NCBI GenBank assembly: GCA_934754735.1
Contig: CAKVJE010000095.1
Location: forward strand, 1 to 5,748
DNA length: 5,748 nt
DNA from: an uncultured Candidatus Melainabacteria bacterium
GTDB lineage: Bacteria > Cyanobacteriota > Vampirovibrionia > Gastranaerophilales > Gastranaerophilaceae
Reading direction: 5' to 3'
The notes under the pieces are model-generated. The model was not told the DNA's origin. It did not search any database and saw only the letters and a program-made list of their open reading frames with translations. How positions within the stretch are numbered: the stretch's first letter is position 1; each line of letters begins with the position of its first letter. The position numbers and the translations under genes were made by a program. Positions 1 to 5,611 of this stretch are shown in pieces.

Positions 1-548
1 GTAAGTGCCATATATACGCCTTCTTCAAGTCTGATATTAAGCTTTTTCGCAATTTCTTTTGCCAATTCAATATATTCAGGCGTGTAAACTGCACTCATAT
101 CTGGAAAACGTTCGCCCATAGAATTATCATTTGACCCAATAAGCGGATTTACGCCCATGAAATTGATGTGGTCGGTTATAATCATTAAATCAGAAGGTTT
201 GAATTCAGGATTAACTCCGCCTGCTGCGTTTGTTACTACAAGAGTTTCAACCCCAAGTTTTTTCATAACTTTAACTGGAAAAACAACTTTTTGGATTGAA
301 TGACCTTCGTAGAAGTGAAATCTACCTTGCATCATAACAACTTTCTTGCCGTTAATTTCTGCAAAAACCAATTGACTTTTATGTCCTGAAACTGTTGAAG
401 ATTCAAATCCAGGAATTTCAGAATAAGGTATTGCTTGCAAGCAATATTCATCTGCCAAATCTCCAAGCCCAGAACCTAAAATAATTCCGATTTGTGGTTT
501 AAAATCACCGATTTTTTCTTTTATAAACTCTACTGCACTATTTAACAT
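1..548 (-). CDS. Purine nucleoside phosphorylase (trimeric PNP family), C-terminus cut off by window edge
   Basis: This enzyme would split purine nucleosides (inosine, guanosine) with phosphate into free base and ribose 1-phosphate, for purine salvage in the cytoplasm. Reading the minus strand from the ATG at 546-548 gives 182 residues running off the window. Family motifs appear in order: the phosphate-binding loop GSGLG at residues 25-29, GHK at 55-57, GRFHFYEGH at 75-83 (the phosphate/ribose-binding GRxHxYEG signature) and TNAAGGV at 106-112, then DHIN near 126-129. Family members are about 265-280 residues, so roughly a third is missing, including the Glu and Asn that contact the purine. 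The start is preceded by GGGAG (559-563) at 10 bases. A GTG codon lies directly before the ATG and could serve instead. It is divergent from the TPR gene. A perfect palindrome lies just upstream. Family assignment is firm. Substrate preference (PNP versus methylthioadenosine phosphorylase) is less certain because the specificity residues lie outside the window. Confidence 0.93.
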   Translation of the reverse strand, partial: MLNSAVEFIKEKIGDFKPQIGIILGSGLGDLADEYCLQAIPYSEIPGFESSTVSGHKSQLVFAEINGKKVVMMQGRFHFYEGHSIQKVVFPVKVMKKLGVETLVVTNAAGGVNPEFKPSDLMIITDHINFMGVNPLIGSNDNSMGERFPDMSAVYTPEYIELAKEIAKKLNIRLEEGVYMAL

Positions 549-563
549 CACACTAAATCTCCC

Positions 564-584
564 ATTTGTTATCTTATAACAAAT
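564..584. promoter_or_regulatory. Perfect 21-bp palindrome upstream of the phosphorylase gene (candidate operator)
   Basis: The arms ATTTGTTAT and ATAACAAAT are exact reverse complements around the spacer CTT. The site ends one base upstream of the GGGAG ribosome-binding sequence of the minus-strand phosphorylase gene, and on that strand contains TATAAG, which could act as a -10 box. Size and symmetry are those of a dimeric repressor site, but no regulator is encoded here, so function is inferred. As RNA it could also form a 9-bp hairpin with a 3-base loop next to the ribosome-binding site. Confidence 0.45.
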
Positions 585-626
585 ACGCGGAAGCTTGCAG
601 TCTTTGGGTTTTAAAGTTTACAAAAC

Positions 627-655
627 TTATTAAATTTTCTATTTACATATTTCAA
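627..655 (-). promoter_or_regulatory. Possible minus-strand promoter for the phosphorylase gene
   Basis: On the minus strand TTGAAA (650-655) and TAATAA (627-632) are separated by 17 bases, an acceptable sigma70-type pair. It would start RNA near 620 and place the 564-584 palindrome inside the leader. The alternative is the TATAAG box within the palindrome itself, which lacks a good -35 element. The region is AT-rich, so chance matches are likely. Confidence 0.25.
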
Positions 656-669
656 CCCCGCTTACATAC

Positions 670-698
670 TTGCACACCTTTAAAGACTTTGCTAAAAT
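670..698 (+). promoter_or_regulatory. Sigma70-type promoter with extended -10 for the TPR-glycosyltransferase gene
   Basis: TTGCAC (670-675) and TAAAAT (693-698) are separated by exactly 17 bases, and the -10 box is preceded by TGC, giving the extended TGn motif. Transcription would start near 705, about 18 bases before the ATG. The ribosome-binding region that follows is only a purine-rich AGAAGAGAG (709-717), not a full AGGAGG. This is the best promoter match in the window. Confidence 0.6.
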
Positions 699-722
699 AC
701 TTATTAAAGAAGAGAGAATTTT

Positions 723-2177
723 ATGCCGGCAACTGAAGAATTAATACAAGAGGGGTTTGCGCTCCATCAAGAAGGGAAATTAGAAGAAGCTGAAACTGCT
801 TACAAAAAGGCGTTAGAACAAGATAAAGACAACGCTGAAATATATAACCTTTTGGGCGTTTTAAAATTGCAGCAGCAAGATGTAATTTCTGCGGTTCATT
901 GGGTCGAACAAGCAGTTGAAAAACAACCGAATGCTTATTTCTATGAAACACTTTTTCAAACTTACATCCGAGCAAAACTTTATAAAGAAATTGCTAAAAG
1001 AGCACATGAAGTTCTTGAAAAATTTCCGGATAATTTTTCTTTACTTTTTAATATCGCATTAGCTTACAGAAACCTAAAACGCAATAAAGAAGCAATTAAA
1101 TTTTACGAAAAAGCACTTAAAATTGACCCATCATCTTATGATTGCTGGTTTAATCTTTCACATCTTTATAGTGTTGAAGCCGAGACAAAAAATGCGCTTT
1201 CTGCACTAAAAATTTGTAACAAAATTAAACCTAATGACCCCGATACTGAATATTTTTTAGGTTTGGCTCTAATGCGGCTTAAAGACTATGACAAGGGGCT
1301 TAAATATTTTGAAAGCCGTTTTTCAAAGGCTGCAACAATTGCCTTGCAGAACAAAACTTACCCAAACAAAGCACGTTTGGATAACATCTGGAACGGTGAA
1401 AACATAAGCAATAAAACTCTGCTTGTGTATTATGAAGCAGGTTTTGGTGATGTTTTGATGTTTGCAAGATATCTTCCGCTTGTTGCAAAAAAATGCAAAA
1501 AGTTAATTTTTATGTGCCAAAAACCGCTTTCTACATTATTTAAACAAAACGAACTCGGAATCGACCAAGTAATTGATACTTATATTCCTGAAAGTGAAAT
1601 CGACTTTGATGTTCATACGCCAATGCTAAGTTTACCTTATTTGTTGAAACTAAAAGGCAATAAAGTTTTTGCGTATTCTAGCGGATATTTGAAACCTAAT
1701 ATGGATTTAGTCGAAAAATACAAGAAAAAATATTTTGAAAATGACAAAATCAAAGTTGGAATAAAATGGCAAGGTAATACTTATTTTGATTACGATAGAG
1801 TTATTCCGGCAGAAGCATTTGCGCCACTTATGCAAGTTGAAAATACGCAGTATTATTCCTTCCAAACTTTTGAAGGTTCAGAAGACGCAAAAGTTTTAAA
1901 GGGCATTATAGATGTCGGTAAAGATTTTGTTGATTTTTCTCAAACAGCTGCAGCTATGGCGAATTTAGATTTAGTAATCTGTAATGACACATCTTTGGCA
2001 CATTTGGCAGGTGCAATGGGAATTCCTTGCTGGATAGTATTGCCGTATGAAGTTAATTGGCGTTGGCATACAGATTTGAGCGTTTGCGATTGGTACGATA
2101 GCGTAAAACTTTTCCGCCAACATAAACAAAATGACTGGAATGGCGTATTTGAAGATGTTTTAGCAGAAATGCGCTAA
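723..2177 (+). CDS. TPR repeat protein with C-terminal glycosyltransferase-9-like domain
   Basis: The protein has 484 residues and two parts. The N-terminal half carries TPR helix pairs at about residues 5-35, 38-70, 104-136, 138-170 and 174-200; the best, near 104-136, ends in the classic KALKIDP. From about 222 it matches the heptosyltransferase-like domain found in many bacterial TPR proteins: WNGE at 223-226, TLLVYYEAGFGDVLMFARYL at 232-251, VGIKWQGN at 345-352, then NDTSLAHLAGAMG at 421-433, NWRWHTD at 445-451 and a terminal DWNGV at 471-475. GT9-type enzymes move a sugar from a nucleotide donor. The acceptor cannot be read here; glycan or protein glycosylation is possible. There is no signal peptide, so it is probably cytoplasmic. 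It ends in tandem TAA TAA and converges with mraY. The domain reading is confident, the enzymatic activity less so, since such fusions are rarely characterised. Confidence 0.88.
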   Translation: MPATEELIQEGFALHQEGKLEEAETAYKKALEQDKDNAEIYNLLGVLKLQQQDVISAVHWVEQAVEKQPNAYFYETLFQTYIRAKLYKEIAKRAHEVLEKFPDNFSLLFNIALAYRNLKRNKEAIKFYEKALKIDPSSYDCWFNLSHLYSVEAETKNALSALKICNKIKPNDPDTEYFLGLALMRLKDYDKGLKYFESRFSKAATIALQNKTYPNKARLDNIWNGENISNKTLLVYYEAGFGDVLMFARYLPLVAKKCKKLIFMCQKPLSTLFKQNELGIDQVIDTYIPESEIDFDVHTPMLSLPYLLKLKGNKVFAYSSGYLKPNMDLVEKYKKKYFENDKIKVGIKWQGNTYFDYDRVIPAEAFAPLMQVENTQYYSFQTFEGSEDAKVLKGIIDVGKDFVDFSQTAAAMANLDLVICNDTSLAHLAGAMGIPCWIVLPYEVNWRWHTDLSVCDWYDSVKLFRQHKQNDWNGVFEDVLAEMR

Positions 2178-2186
2178 TAAAACAAG

Positions 2187-2204
2187 CTTTTACTTTGCTA
2201 AAAG
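2187..2204. terminator. Weak AT-rich hairpin between convergent genes
   Basis: CTTTTA (2187-2192) pairs with TAAAAG (2199-2204) around a 6-base loop, in the 30-base gap between the two stop codons. On the minus strand it is followed by CTTGTTTTATT, so it could end mraY transcription. On the plus strand the following TATTTAT is a weaker U-tract. The stem is short and AT-rich, so terminator function is tentative. Confidence 0.35.
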
Positions 2205-2207
2205 TAT

Positions 2208-3167
2208 TTATAATACGTAATTCAAAACAACTGCGATTGCAGACAGAATAAGTGATACTAATGTAAATTCTTTCACAATTCTGATTTCAGAATGTCCGCA
2301 TAACTCAAAATGATGGTGAATTGGAGACATTTTAAAAACTCTTTTGCCTGTTAGTTTAAAGCTTGTAACTTGAATGATTACTGATAAAGTTTCCATTACA
2401 AAAATACCGCCGAAAAGTGCAAGTAATAGTTCACATCTTCCAACTACAGCAAGCGTTCCTAATAGTCCACCCAAAGCCAAAGAGCCTGTATCACCCATGA
2501 ACACTTGAGCTTTTGGTTTATTATATTTCAAAAAACCAATCAATGCACCAATTACAGTTGCTGCAACAATTGCTGCCGCATTATGTCCACCCATAAAAGC
2601 AATTATTCCGCAAGCTAAAAAAGCAGGAATACCTGTAGCAGCTGCCAAACCATCAAGCCCATCAGTCAAGTTGTAAGCATTAGAAGCACCTGTTACAACA
2701 AAAACTGTAAAAATCGGATACAACAATCCAAGATCAAAATCGTGAGAACCCAAAGTTATAACAGTACCGTAAGTTTGCATCGCATAAACTGTTGGAATAA
2801 GCGCAATCAAAATTTGTCTAACAAGTTTTCCGCGAGGACTCAAACCTTTGTTTTCATGCCCTTTGATTTTCAAATAATCATCTTGAAAACCTGCTAATGC
2901 CATAAACAAAAGAGTTATTATAATAATCCAAGCAGAATTATCCATTTGTTGAGCCATTAACAAAGTTATAATAGAAGCGATAATAATAGCTGCGATTATG
3001 AAAACTCCGCCAGTAGTTGGAGTACCGGCTTTCTTTGCATGAGCTTCCGGCGCTACATCAAGGATATATTGCCCGATGGTTTTCTTTCTCAAAAAATCAA
3101 TATAAGGTACGCCAAATAACAAGCATAAAACCATACTCATTAATAAAGCTACTGCAAACATTATCAT
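2208..3167 (-). CDS. mraY: Phospho-N-acetylmuramoyl-pentapeptide transferase (MraY)
   Basis: MraY is the integral membrane enzyme that joins UDP-MurNAc-pentapeptide to undecaprenyl phosphate, making lipid I, the first membrane step of peptidoglycan synthesis. The 319-residue product is of normal length for shorter members. It shows the family motifs in order: AHAKKAGTPTTGG (42-54), the Mg-binding aspartate pair in FQDDYLKI (D96, D97), NAYNLTDGLDGL (163-174), FMGDTGSLALGG (223-234, with the conserved D225) and the MraY-specific SPIHHHFEL (281-289), which separates it from WecA relatives. Hydrophobic segments alternate throughout, consistent with about ten membrane helices. The start is the first ATG: AGGAG (3178-3182) lies 10 bases upstream, and an in-frame TAA at 3186-3188 rules out extension. 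A second ATG two codons later is less well spaced. It lies 63 bases downstream of tsaC on the same strand and is not beside murE, murF or murD. Confidence 0.97.
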   Translation of the reverse strand: MIMFAVALLMSMVLCLLFGVPYIDFLRKKTIGQYILDVAPEAHAKKAGTPTTGGVFIIAAIIIASIITLLMAQQMDNSAWIIIITLLFMALAGFQDDYLKIKGHENKGLSPRGKLVRQILIALIPTVYAMQTYGTVITLGSHDFDLGLLYPIFTVFVVTGASNAYNLTDGLDGLAAATGIPAFLACGIIAFMGGHNAAAIVAATVIGALIGFLKYNKPKAQVFMGDTGSLALGGLLGTLAVVGRCELLLALFGGIFVMETLSVIIQVTSFKLTGKRVFKMSPIHHHFELCGHSEIRIVKEFTLVSLILSAIAVVLNYVL

Positions 3168-3191
3168 AATTCCGTTTCTCCTACTTTATCC

Positions 3192-3197
3192 ATTATA
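3192..3197 (-). promoter_or_regulatory. Possible -10 box (TATAAT) in front of mraY
   Basis: A perfect TATAAT on the minus strand lies in the 63-base tsaC-mraY gap. RNA would start near 3185, leaving a leader of about 18 bases that still includes the AGGAG. No convincing -35 element lies 16-18 bases upstream, so mraY may instead be read through from tsaC. Confidence 0.3.
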
Positions 3198-3230
3198 TCT
3201 AATTCTACCGCACACACTTGTTGATGTCTA

Positions 3231-3803
3231 CTATATTTCAATTTCACCTTGACGGAAAACAACAACTTCGCCATCCTTAAATCCTGCAACGGTTGACGCT
3301 TTACCTTTTGCAAGATGTCCGTAATCCGGAATTACTAAATCAACCTTATCACCAATATATTTTACGGCTTCTTCGTAAGTTAAAGCAGCCGGTTCGCCGG
3401 ATAAGTTTGCACTTGTCGTTGCAAGCACTCGTCCATCAATATGTCGGCAAATATTGGCAAAAGTTTCGTTATCAGGAATTCTAACGCCAACAGTCGGCAT
3501 ATTTGAAGTTATATAATCTGGAGTTTTTTCAGATTTTTCAAGAACAAGAGTCAACGCCCCAGGAAAATGTTGTTTAATAAGTTTTTGTGCTTGTTTTTCA
3601 ATCGGTTGTTTAACATAGTCAAGCAAATTATAAAATTCATCACTCATTAAAATCAATGGTTTTTTGCCGTCGCGATGTTTAATTTCATAAATCTTTTTAA
3701 CAGCTTCTTCGTTATTTGGAAGACAACCCAAGCCCCACACCGTATCGGTTACATAGGCTATTACACCGCCATTTTGTAAAACTTCATTAATCTTTTCAAA
3801 CAT
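3231..3803 (-). CDS. tsaC: Threonylcarbamoyl-AMP synthase (TsaC/Sua5/YrdC family)
   Basis: This enzyme makes threonylcarbamoyl-AMP from threonine, bicarbonate and ATP. The TsaD/B/E proteins then use it to modify A37 of tRNAs reading ANN codons (t6A). The 190-residue product is a single YrdC domain without the extra C-terminal domain of long Sua5 proteins. Motifs visible are TDTVWGLGC at 19-27 (usual form TDTVYGL, here Trp for Tyr), KHRDGKKPL at 42-50, PGALTLVL at 81-88, VGVRIPDN at about 106-113, ATTSANLSG at about 128-136 and a C-terminal STVAGF followed by VVVFRQGEI. The start ATG has AGG about 10 bases upstream (with AAGGA slightly further). It is divergent from the gene at 3880 and lies directly upstream of mraY, with which it may be co-transcribed. 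Confidence 0.94.
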   Translation of the reverse strand: MFEKINEVLQNGGVIAYVTDTVWGLGCLPNNEEAVKKIYEIKHRDGKKPLILMSDEFYNLLDYVKQPIEKQAQKLIKQHFPGALTLVLEKSEKTPDYITSNMPTVGVRIPDNETFANICRHIDGRVLATTSANLSGEPAALTYEEAVKYIGDKVDLVIPDYGHLAKGKASTVAGFKDGEVVVFRQGEIEI

Positions 3804-3837
3804 TTTTAACCAACCTATTCCTTATAAATCTTCTCTA

Positions 3838-3845
3838 ATTATACT
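3838..3845. promoter_or_regulatory. Overlapping -10-like boxes on both strands (possible bidirectional promoter)
   Basis: In the 76-base divergent gap, TATAAT reads on the minus strand at 3838-3843 and TATACT on the plus strand at 3840-3845. Starts about 7 bases beyond each box would give leaders of about 27 bases for tsaC and 28 bases for the gene at 3880, which is strikingly symmetric. Neither strand has a clear -35 hexamer at standard spacing, so the call rests on the -10 boxes and geometry alone. Confidence 0.35.
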
Positions 3846-3879
3846 AGCAAAAAATATTTTTACGTGTTTTTTATGTGAT

Positions 3880-4611
3880 ATGAAGATATTAAACATAATG
3901 AAAGTAGATCCTGCTAAAATCAACAAAGCTGATGAACGATTTCAAAAATTTACAGAAATAGTAACAGCTCGCCAAGATTTATTACCAGATGAATTTATTA
4001 AATGCGCAAGACCGTTTGAAGATAGTTATAAAAAACTTAAATTACCGGAATTAGCTTGTGAAAGATTTTTTGATTTAGCACAAAAATTTACAGAAATGGG
4101 TAAATTAGATTTAGCAGGTATCATTTGCAGCAAACTGGTAAAATTCACAAATATTCCTTTCGAAACAAAAGAAAAATACATTCTGCTTGCTCTTGATATT
4201 GCAGAAAAACAAAATGACAAAATACATTCAGCTGCACGATTAGAAGATTTACATAAAGGTTATGAAGAAAATGACGATATAGCAAAATTATTAAAATGTT
4301 TGACCAAAGAAGAAAATGTTTTAAAAGATATCGTTAATGATTTTGACACCGCACAAAAAAACTTCAGAACAATATTATACAAAAATGAAGAAATTGAAAA
4401 TTTTGAAAATATTTTAGCTACAATACAAGTTGATATTGCCAAATTTATCATACGTAAAAAACCCAAAAAAGCTGCCCAAAAATTACAAGATGCAATGAAA
4501 TTTTTTGATAGAATCGGTGATAGAGACAGATATGAATTTGCAGAAAAAATGCTATTAAGAGCTAATTATTATCGCGAAGTCGGAAAAACATCAAAACGCA
4601 ATCGATGTTAA
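3880..4611 (+). CDS. Unrecognised helical, TPR-like protein of 243 residues
   Basis: I do not recognise this family. The sequence is rich in Lys, Glu, Asp, Phe and Leu, has almost no Gly or Pro runs, and looks wholly alpha-helical. There is no signal peptide or membrane segment, so it is probably cytoplasmic. Residues about 58-90 (ACERFFDLAQKFTEMGKLDL and onward) and 194-225 (KKAAQKLQDAMKFF, then RDRYEFAEKMLLRA) resemble TPR or SNAP-like helix hairpins, suggesting a protein-binding scaffold, but the TPR consensus is poor. The ATG at 3880 has no Shine-Dalgarno sequence. The in-frame ATG at 3898 has a weak GAAG about 13 bases before it, so the true start may be residue 7. The gene looks more AT-rich than its neighbours and ends in a basic tail (KTSKRNRC). 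The long open frame and promoter-like flanks support a real gene. Confidence 0.75.
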   Translation: MKILNIMKVDPAKINKADERFQKFTEIVTARQDLLPDEFIKCARPFEDSYKKLKLPELACERFFDLAQKFTEMGKLDLAGIICSKLVKFTNIPFETKEKYILLALDIAEKQNDKIHSAARLEDLHKGYEENDDIAKLLKCLTKEENVLKDIVNDFDTAQKNFRTILYKNEEIENFENILATIQVDIAKFIIRKKPKKAAQKLQDAMKFFDRIGDRDRYEFAEKMLLRANYYREVGKTSKRNRC

Positions 4612-4637
4612 ACATTTTATCATTTTTGTACTATAAT
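4609..4637 (+). promoter_or_regulatory. Promoter for the 81-residue protein / yceD / rpmF run
   Basis: A perfect -10 TATAAT (4632-4637) lies 17 bases after TAAACA (4609-4614), which matches four of six bases of the TTGACA consensus and overlaps the stop codon of the preceding gene. The -10 box sits inside a 15-base palindrome (4630-4644, arms ACTATAA and TTATAGT around one T) that could be coincidental in AT-rich DNA. RNA would start near 4644, followed by the good ribosome-binding site AAGGAG (4656-4661). Confidence 0.55.
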
Positions 4638-4666
4638 TTATAGTGTAAAAAAATAAAGGAGAAATT

Positions 4667-4912
4667 ATGGTTCAACAATTTAATACTCCACAAAAAACAA
4701 GACAAGCTGTAATCCTTTTTTTGAAGGGTTCTGCAACTCCTGTTGTAATGTATTTTGAAAATCCGCAAGCGGTTTATGCGGAATTAAAACAATTAATGAA
4801 AAGTCCTACTCCGGTTCTTGTTGAGAAAGAACCAATCGGGCCAATCAAAAAAGTTTGTTTTGTTTCAACTCAAATCGCAGGATTAGTGTTGCAGGAAGAA
4901 CCTTATGCCTAA
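4667..4912 (+). CDS. Unrecognised 81-residue protein, first gene of the yceD-rpmF run
   Basis: I do not recognise this family. It has a clear ribosome-binding site, AAGGAG at 4656-4661, 5 bases before the ATG, and its last 8 bases overlap the start of yceD, so translation is probably coupled. The predicted pattern is strand (RQAVILFLKG, 12-21), strand (PVVMYFEN, 25-32), helix (PQAVYAELKQLMKS, 33-46), strand (PVLVEKE, 49-55) and strands from about 61 to 77 (KKVCFVSTQIAGLVLQEE). This suggests a compact alpha/beta domain. There is no signal peptide or convincing membrane helix. One Cys, at residue 64, gives no metal-site pattern. Co-transcription with two 50S-linked genes hints at a link to translation or ribosome assembly, but that is only guilt by association. 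The operon position and ribosome-binding site make it a real gene. Confidence 0.82.
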   Translation: MVQQFNTPQKTRQAVILFLKGSATPVVMYFENPQAVYAELKQLMKSPTPVLVEKEPIGPIKKVCFVSTQIAGLVLQEEPYA

Positions 4913-5420
4913 AGAAAAACATATCAAAAACCATAACGCAGTTTTGATTGAAGATATAGAAAAAGAATACGATAAGACTCTTTGTTTAGAATTTGAAAGT
5001 GAAATTAAAGAACTTGAAAATTGTAACGTGAAAGCTGACTTAGAATTTAAATCTCTTGGCGGGTATATAGAAGTTAACGGTCATGTTGAAGGTAAAGTTA
5101 CTTTAGAATGTGACAGATGTCTTAACAAATTTGAATATGATTTAGATTTTGATATTGAAGAAACTTATGCAAAGCATTCACTTCATGATGAGTATTCACA
5201 AGAGGTTGAACTGCAAAGCGGTCAATTTATTATTGACTTAAATGGCGCAAAAGAAATTGACATTTATGACTTATTGTATCAATCTGTAATATTACAGTTA
5301 CCAAATAAAAAAGTTTGTGGTATAAATTGTAATGAGGGATTATTTGTGTCTGATGAAGATATGGAAATCCACGATGATAGAATGGATGTATTTAAAAACA
5401 TTCAAATTAACCCAAAATAA
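4905..5420 (+). CDS. yceD: YceD/DUF177 family protein (linked to 23S rRNA/50S supply)
   Basis: The DUF177 (YceD) family is typically encoded immediately before rpmF and is implicated in 23S rRNA accumulation or processing; its biochemical activity is poorly defined. The 171-residue product has the family layout: an acidic N-terminal half, GHVEGKVTLECDRCLNKFEY at 59-78 with the CxxC pair (C69, C72), then DIYDLLYQSVILQLPNKKVC at 119-138. The C-terminal part keeps CGINCNEG (138-145), resembling the CGxNxNEG motif, but the C-x3-C-x-GLC stretch often found just before it is absent. The four remaining Cys (69, 72, 138, 142) could still bind one metal ion. The ATG overlaps the end of the previous gene by 8 bases and is served by AGGAAG (4893-4898). 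rpmF follows after an unusually long, repeat-filled gap. Confidence 0.9.
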   Translation: MPKEKHIKNHNAVLIEDIEKEYDKTLCLEFESEIKELENCNVKADLEFKSLGGYIEVNGHVEGKVTLECDRCLNKFEYDLDFDIEETYAKHSLHDEYSQEVELQSGQFIIDLNGAKEIDIYDLLYQSVILQLPNKKVCGINCNEGLFVSDEDMEIHDDRMDVFKNIQINPK

Positions 5421-5421
5421 A

Positions 5422-5449
5422 GAGGTCTGCACCTCGTCTATAATTAGAC
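5422..5449. repeat. Two abutting hairpins right after yceD
   Basis: GAGGT-CTGC-ACCTC (5422-5435) is followed with no gap by GTCTA-TAAT-TAGAC (5436-5449). Both have perfect 5-bp stems and 4-base loops. They begin one base after the yceD stop codon. No T-tract follows either, so an intrinsic terminator is unlikely. The first resembles the later palindrome at 5520-5535, which also has a GAGG...CCTC frame. Confidence 0.6.
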
Positions 5450-5453
5450 AAAT

Positions 5454-5476
5454 GCAGGTTGGACATCAGTCCAGCA
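5454..5476. repeat. Palindromic repeat, divergent copy of the GYAGGTTGG family
   Basis: GCAGGTTGGACATCAGTCCAGCA folds as GTTGGAC (5458-5464), loop ATCA, GTCCAGC (5469-5475), a 7-bp stem with one T-G wobble. It shares the ends GYAGGTTGG and YCCARCA with the copies at 5486 and 5612, but has a different, shorter middle. Confidence 0.6.
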
Positions 5477-5485
5477 ATATGAGAA

Positions 5486-5510
5486 GTAGGTTGGGTTTAC
5501 CAACCCAACA
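5486..5510. repeat. 25-base palindromic repeat, copy A
   Basis: It begins GTAGGTTGGGTTTACCAA and ends CCCAACA. It matches copy B at 5612-5636 in 24 of 25 positions. GTTGGG (5490-5495) pairs with CCCAAC (5504-5509) around an 8-base loop; a register shift pairs GGTTGG with CCAACC instead. Short dispersed GTTGGG/CCCAAC palindromes of this style occur in several bacterial groups, including cyanobacteria, but I cannot confirm homology from memory. Confidence 0.7.
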
Positions 5511-5519
5511 AAAATTAAC

Positions 5520-5600
5520 GAGGGTTCTACCCCTCACCCGCATTCGTAAGGCTCGCACAGTTCGCCAACGACTGCTCCCTCTCCCACAAGGGGCGAGGGG
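5520..5600. repeat. GC-rich palindromic element between the two 25-base repeats
   Basis: By hand count 52 of 81 bases are G or C, far above the AT-rich surroundings. It holds at least three hairpins: GAGGGT-TCT-ACCC(C)TC at 5520-5535 with one bulged C; CAGT(T)CG-CCAA-CGACTG at 5558-5574 with one bulged T; and CCCTC-T-CCC / GGG-C-GAGGG at 5577-5599 with one mismatch and loop ACAAG. The CCCCTC at 5530-5535 can alternatively pair with GAGGGG at 5595-5600, closing the whole block. This resembles REP/BIME or MITE-like non-coding repeats. No open reading frame of interest lies within it. Confidence 0.6.
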
Positions 5601-5605
5601 AATGA

Positions 5606-5611
5606 TAAAAT
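5606..5611 (+). promoter_or_regulatory. Possible extended -10 box upstream of rpmF
   Basis: TGA precedes TAAAAT, giving the extended TGn -10 pattern right after the GC-rich repeat block and about 80 bases before rpmF. The sequence 17 bases upstream has no -35 likeness, and the box abuts repeat copy B, so it may be part of the repeat or chance. If active, it would let rpmF be expressed independently of yceD. Confidence 0.25.

Noticed and set aside
3167..3196. Nine-codon leader reading frame (ATG at 3194-3196, minus) whose TGA overlaps the mraY ATG
   Set aside because: It overlaps the TATAAT box, has no ribosome-binding site of its own, and such short frames are expected by chance.
3804..3818. 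TAGGTTGG on the minus strand before tsaC, resembling the GTAGGTTGG repeat
   Set aside because: Only eight bases are shared, the palindromic second half is absent, and the sequence lies in the ribosome-binding region, so coincidence is the simpler reading.
4630..4644. 15-base palindrome over the -10 box as an operator
   Set aside because: TATAAT-type sequences in AT-rich DNA readily form such symmetry, and there is no second site or regulator to support it.
5422..5449. Intrinsic terminator after yceD
   Set aside because: The hairpins have stems of only 5 bp and are not followed by a T-tract; transcription probably continues into rpmF.
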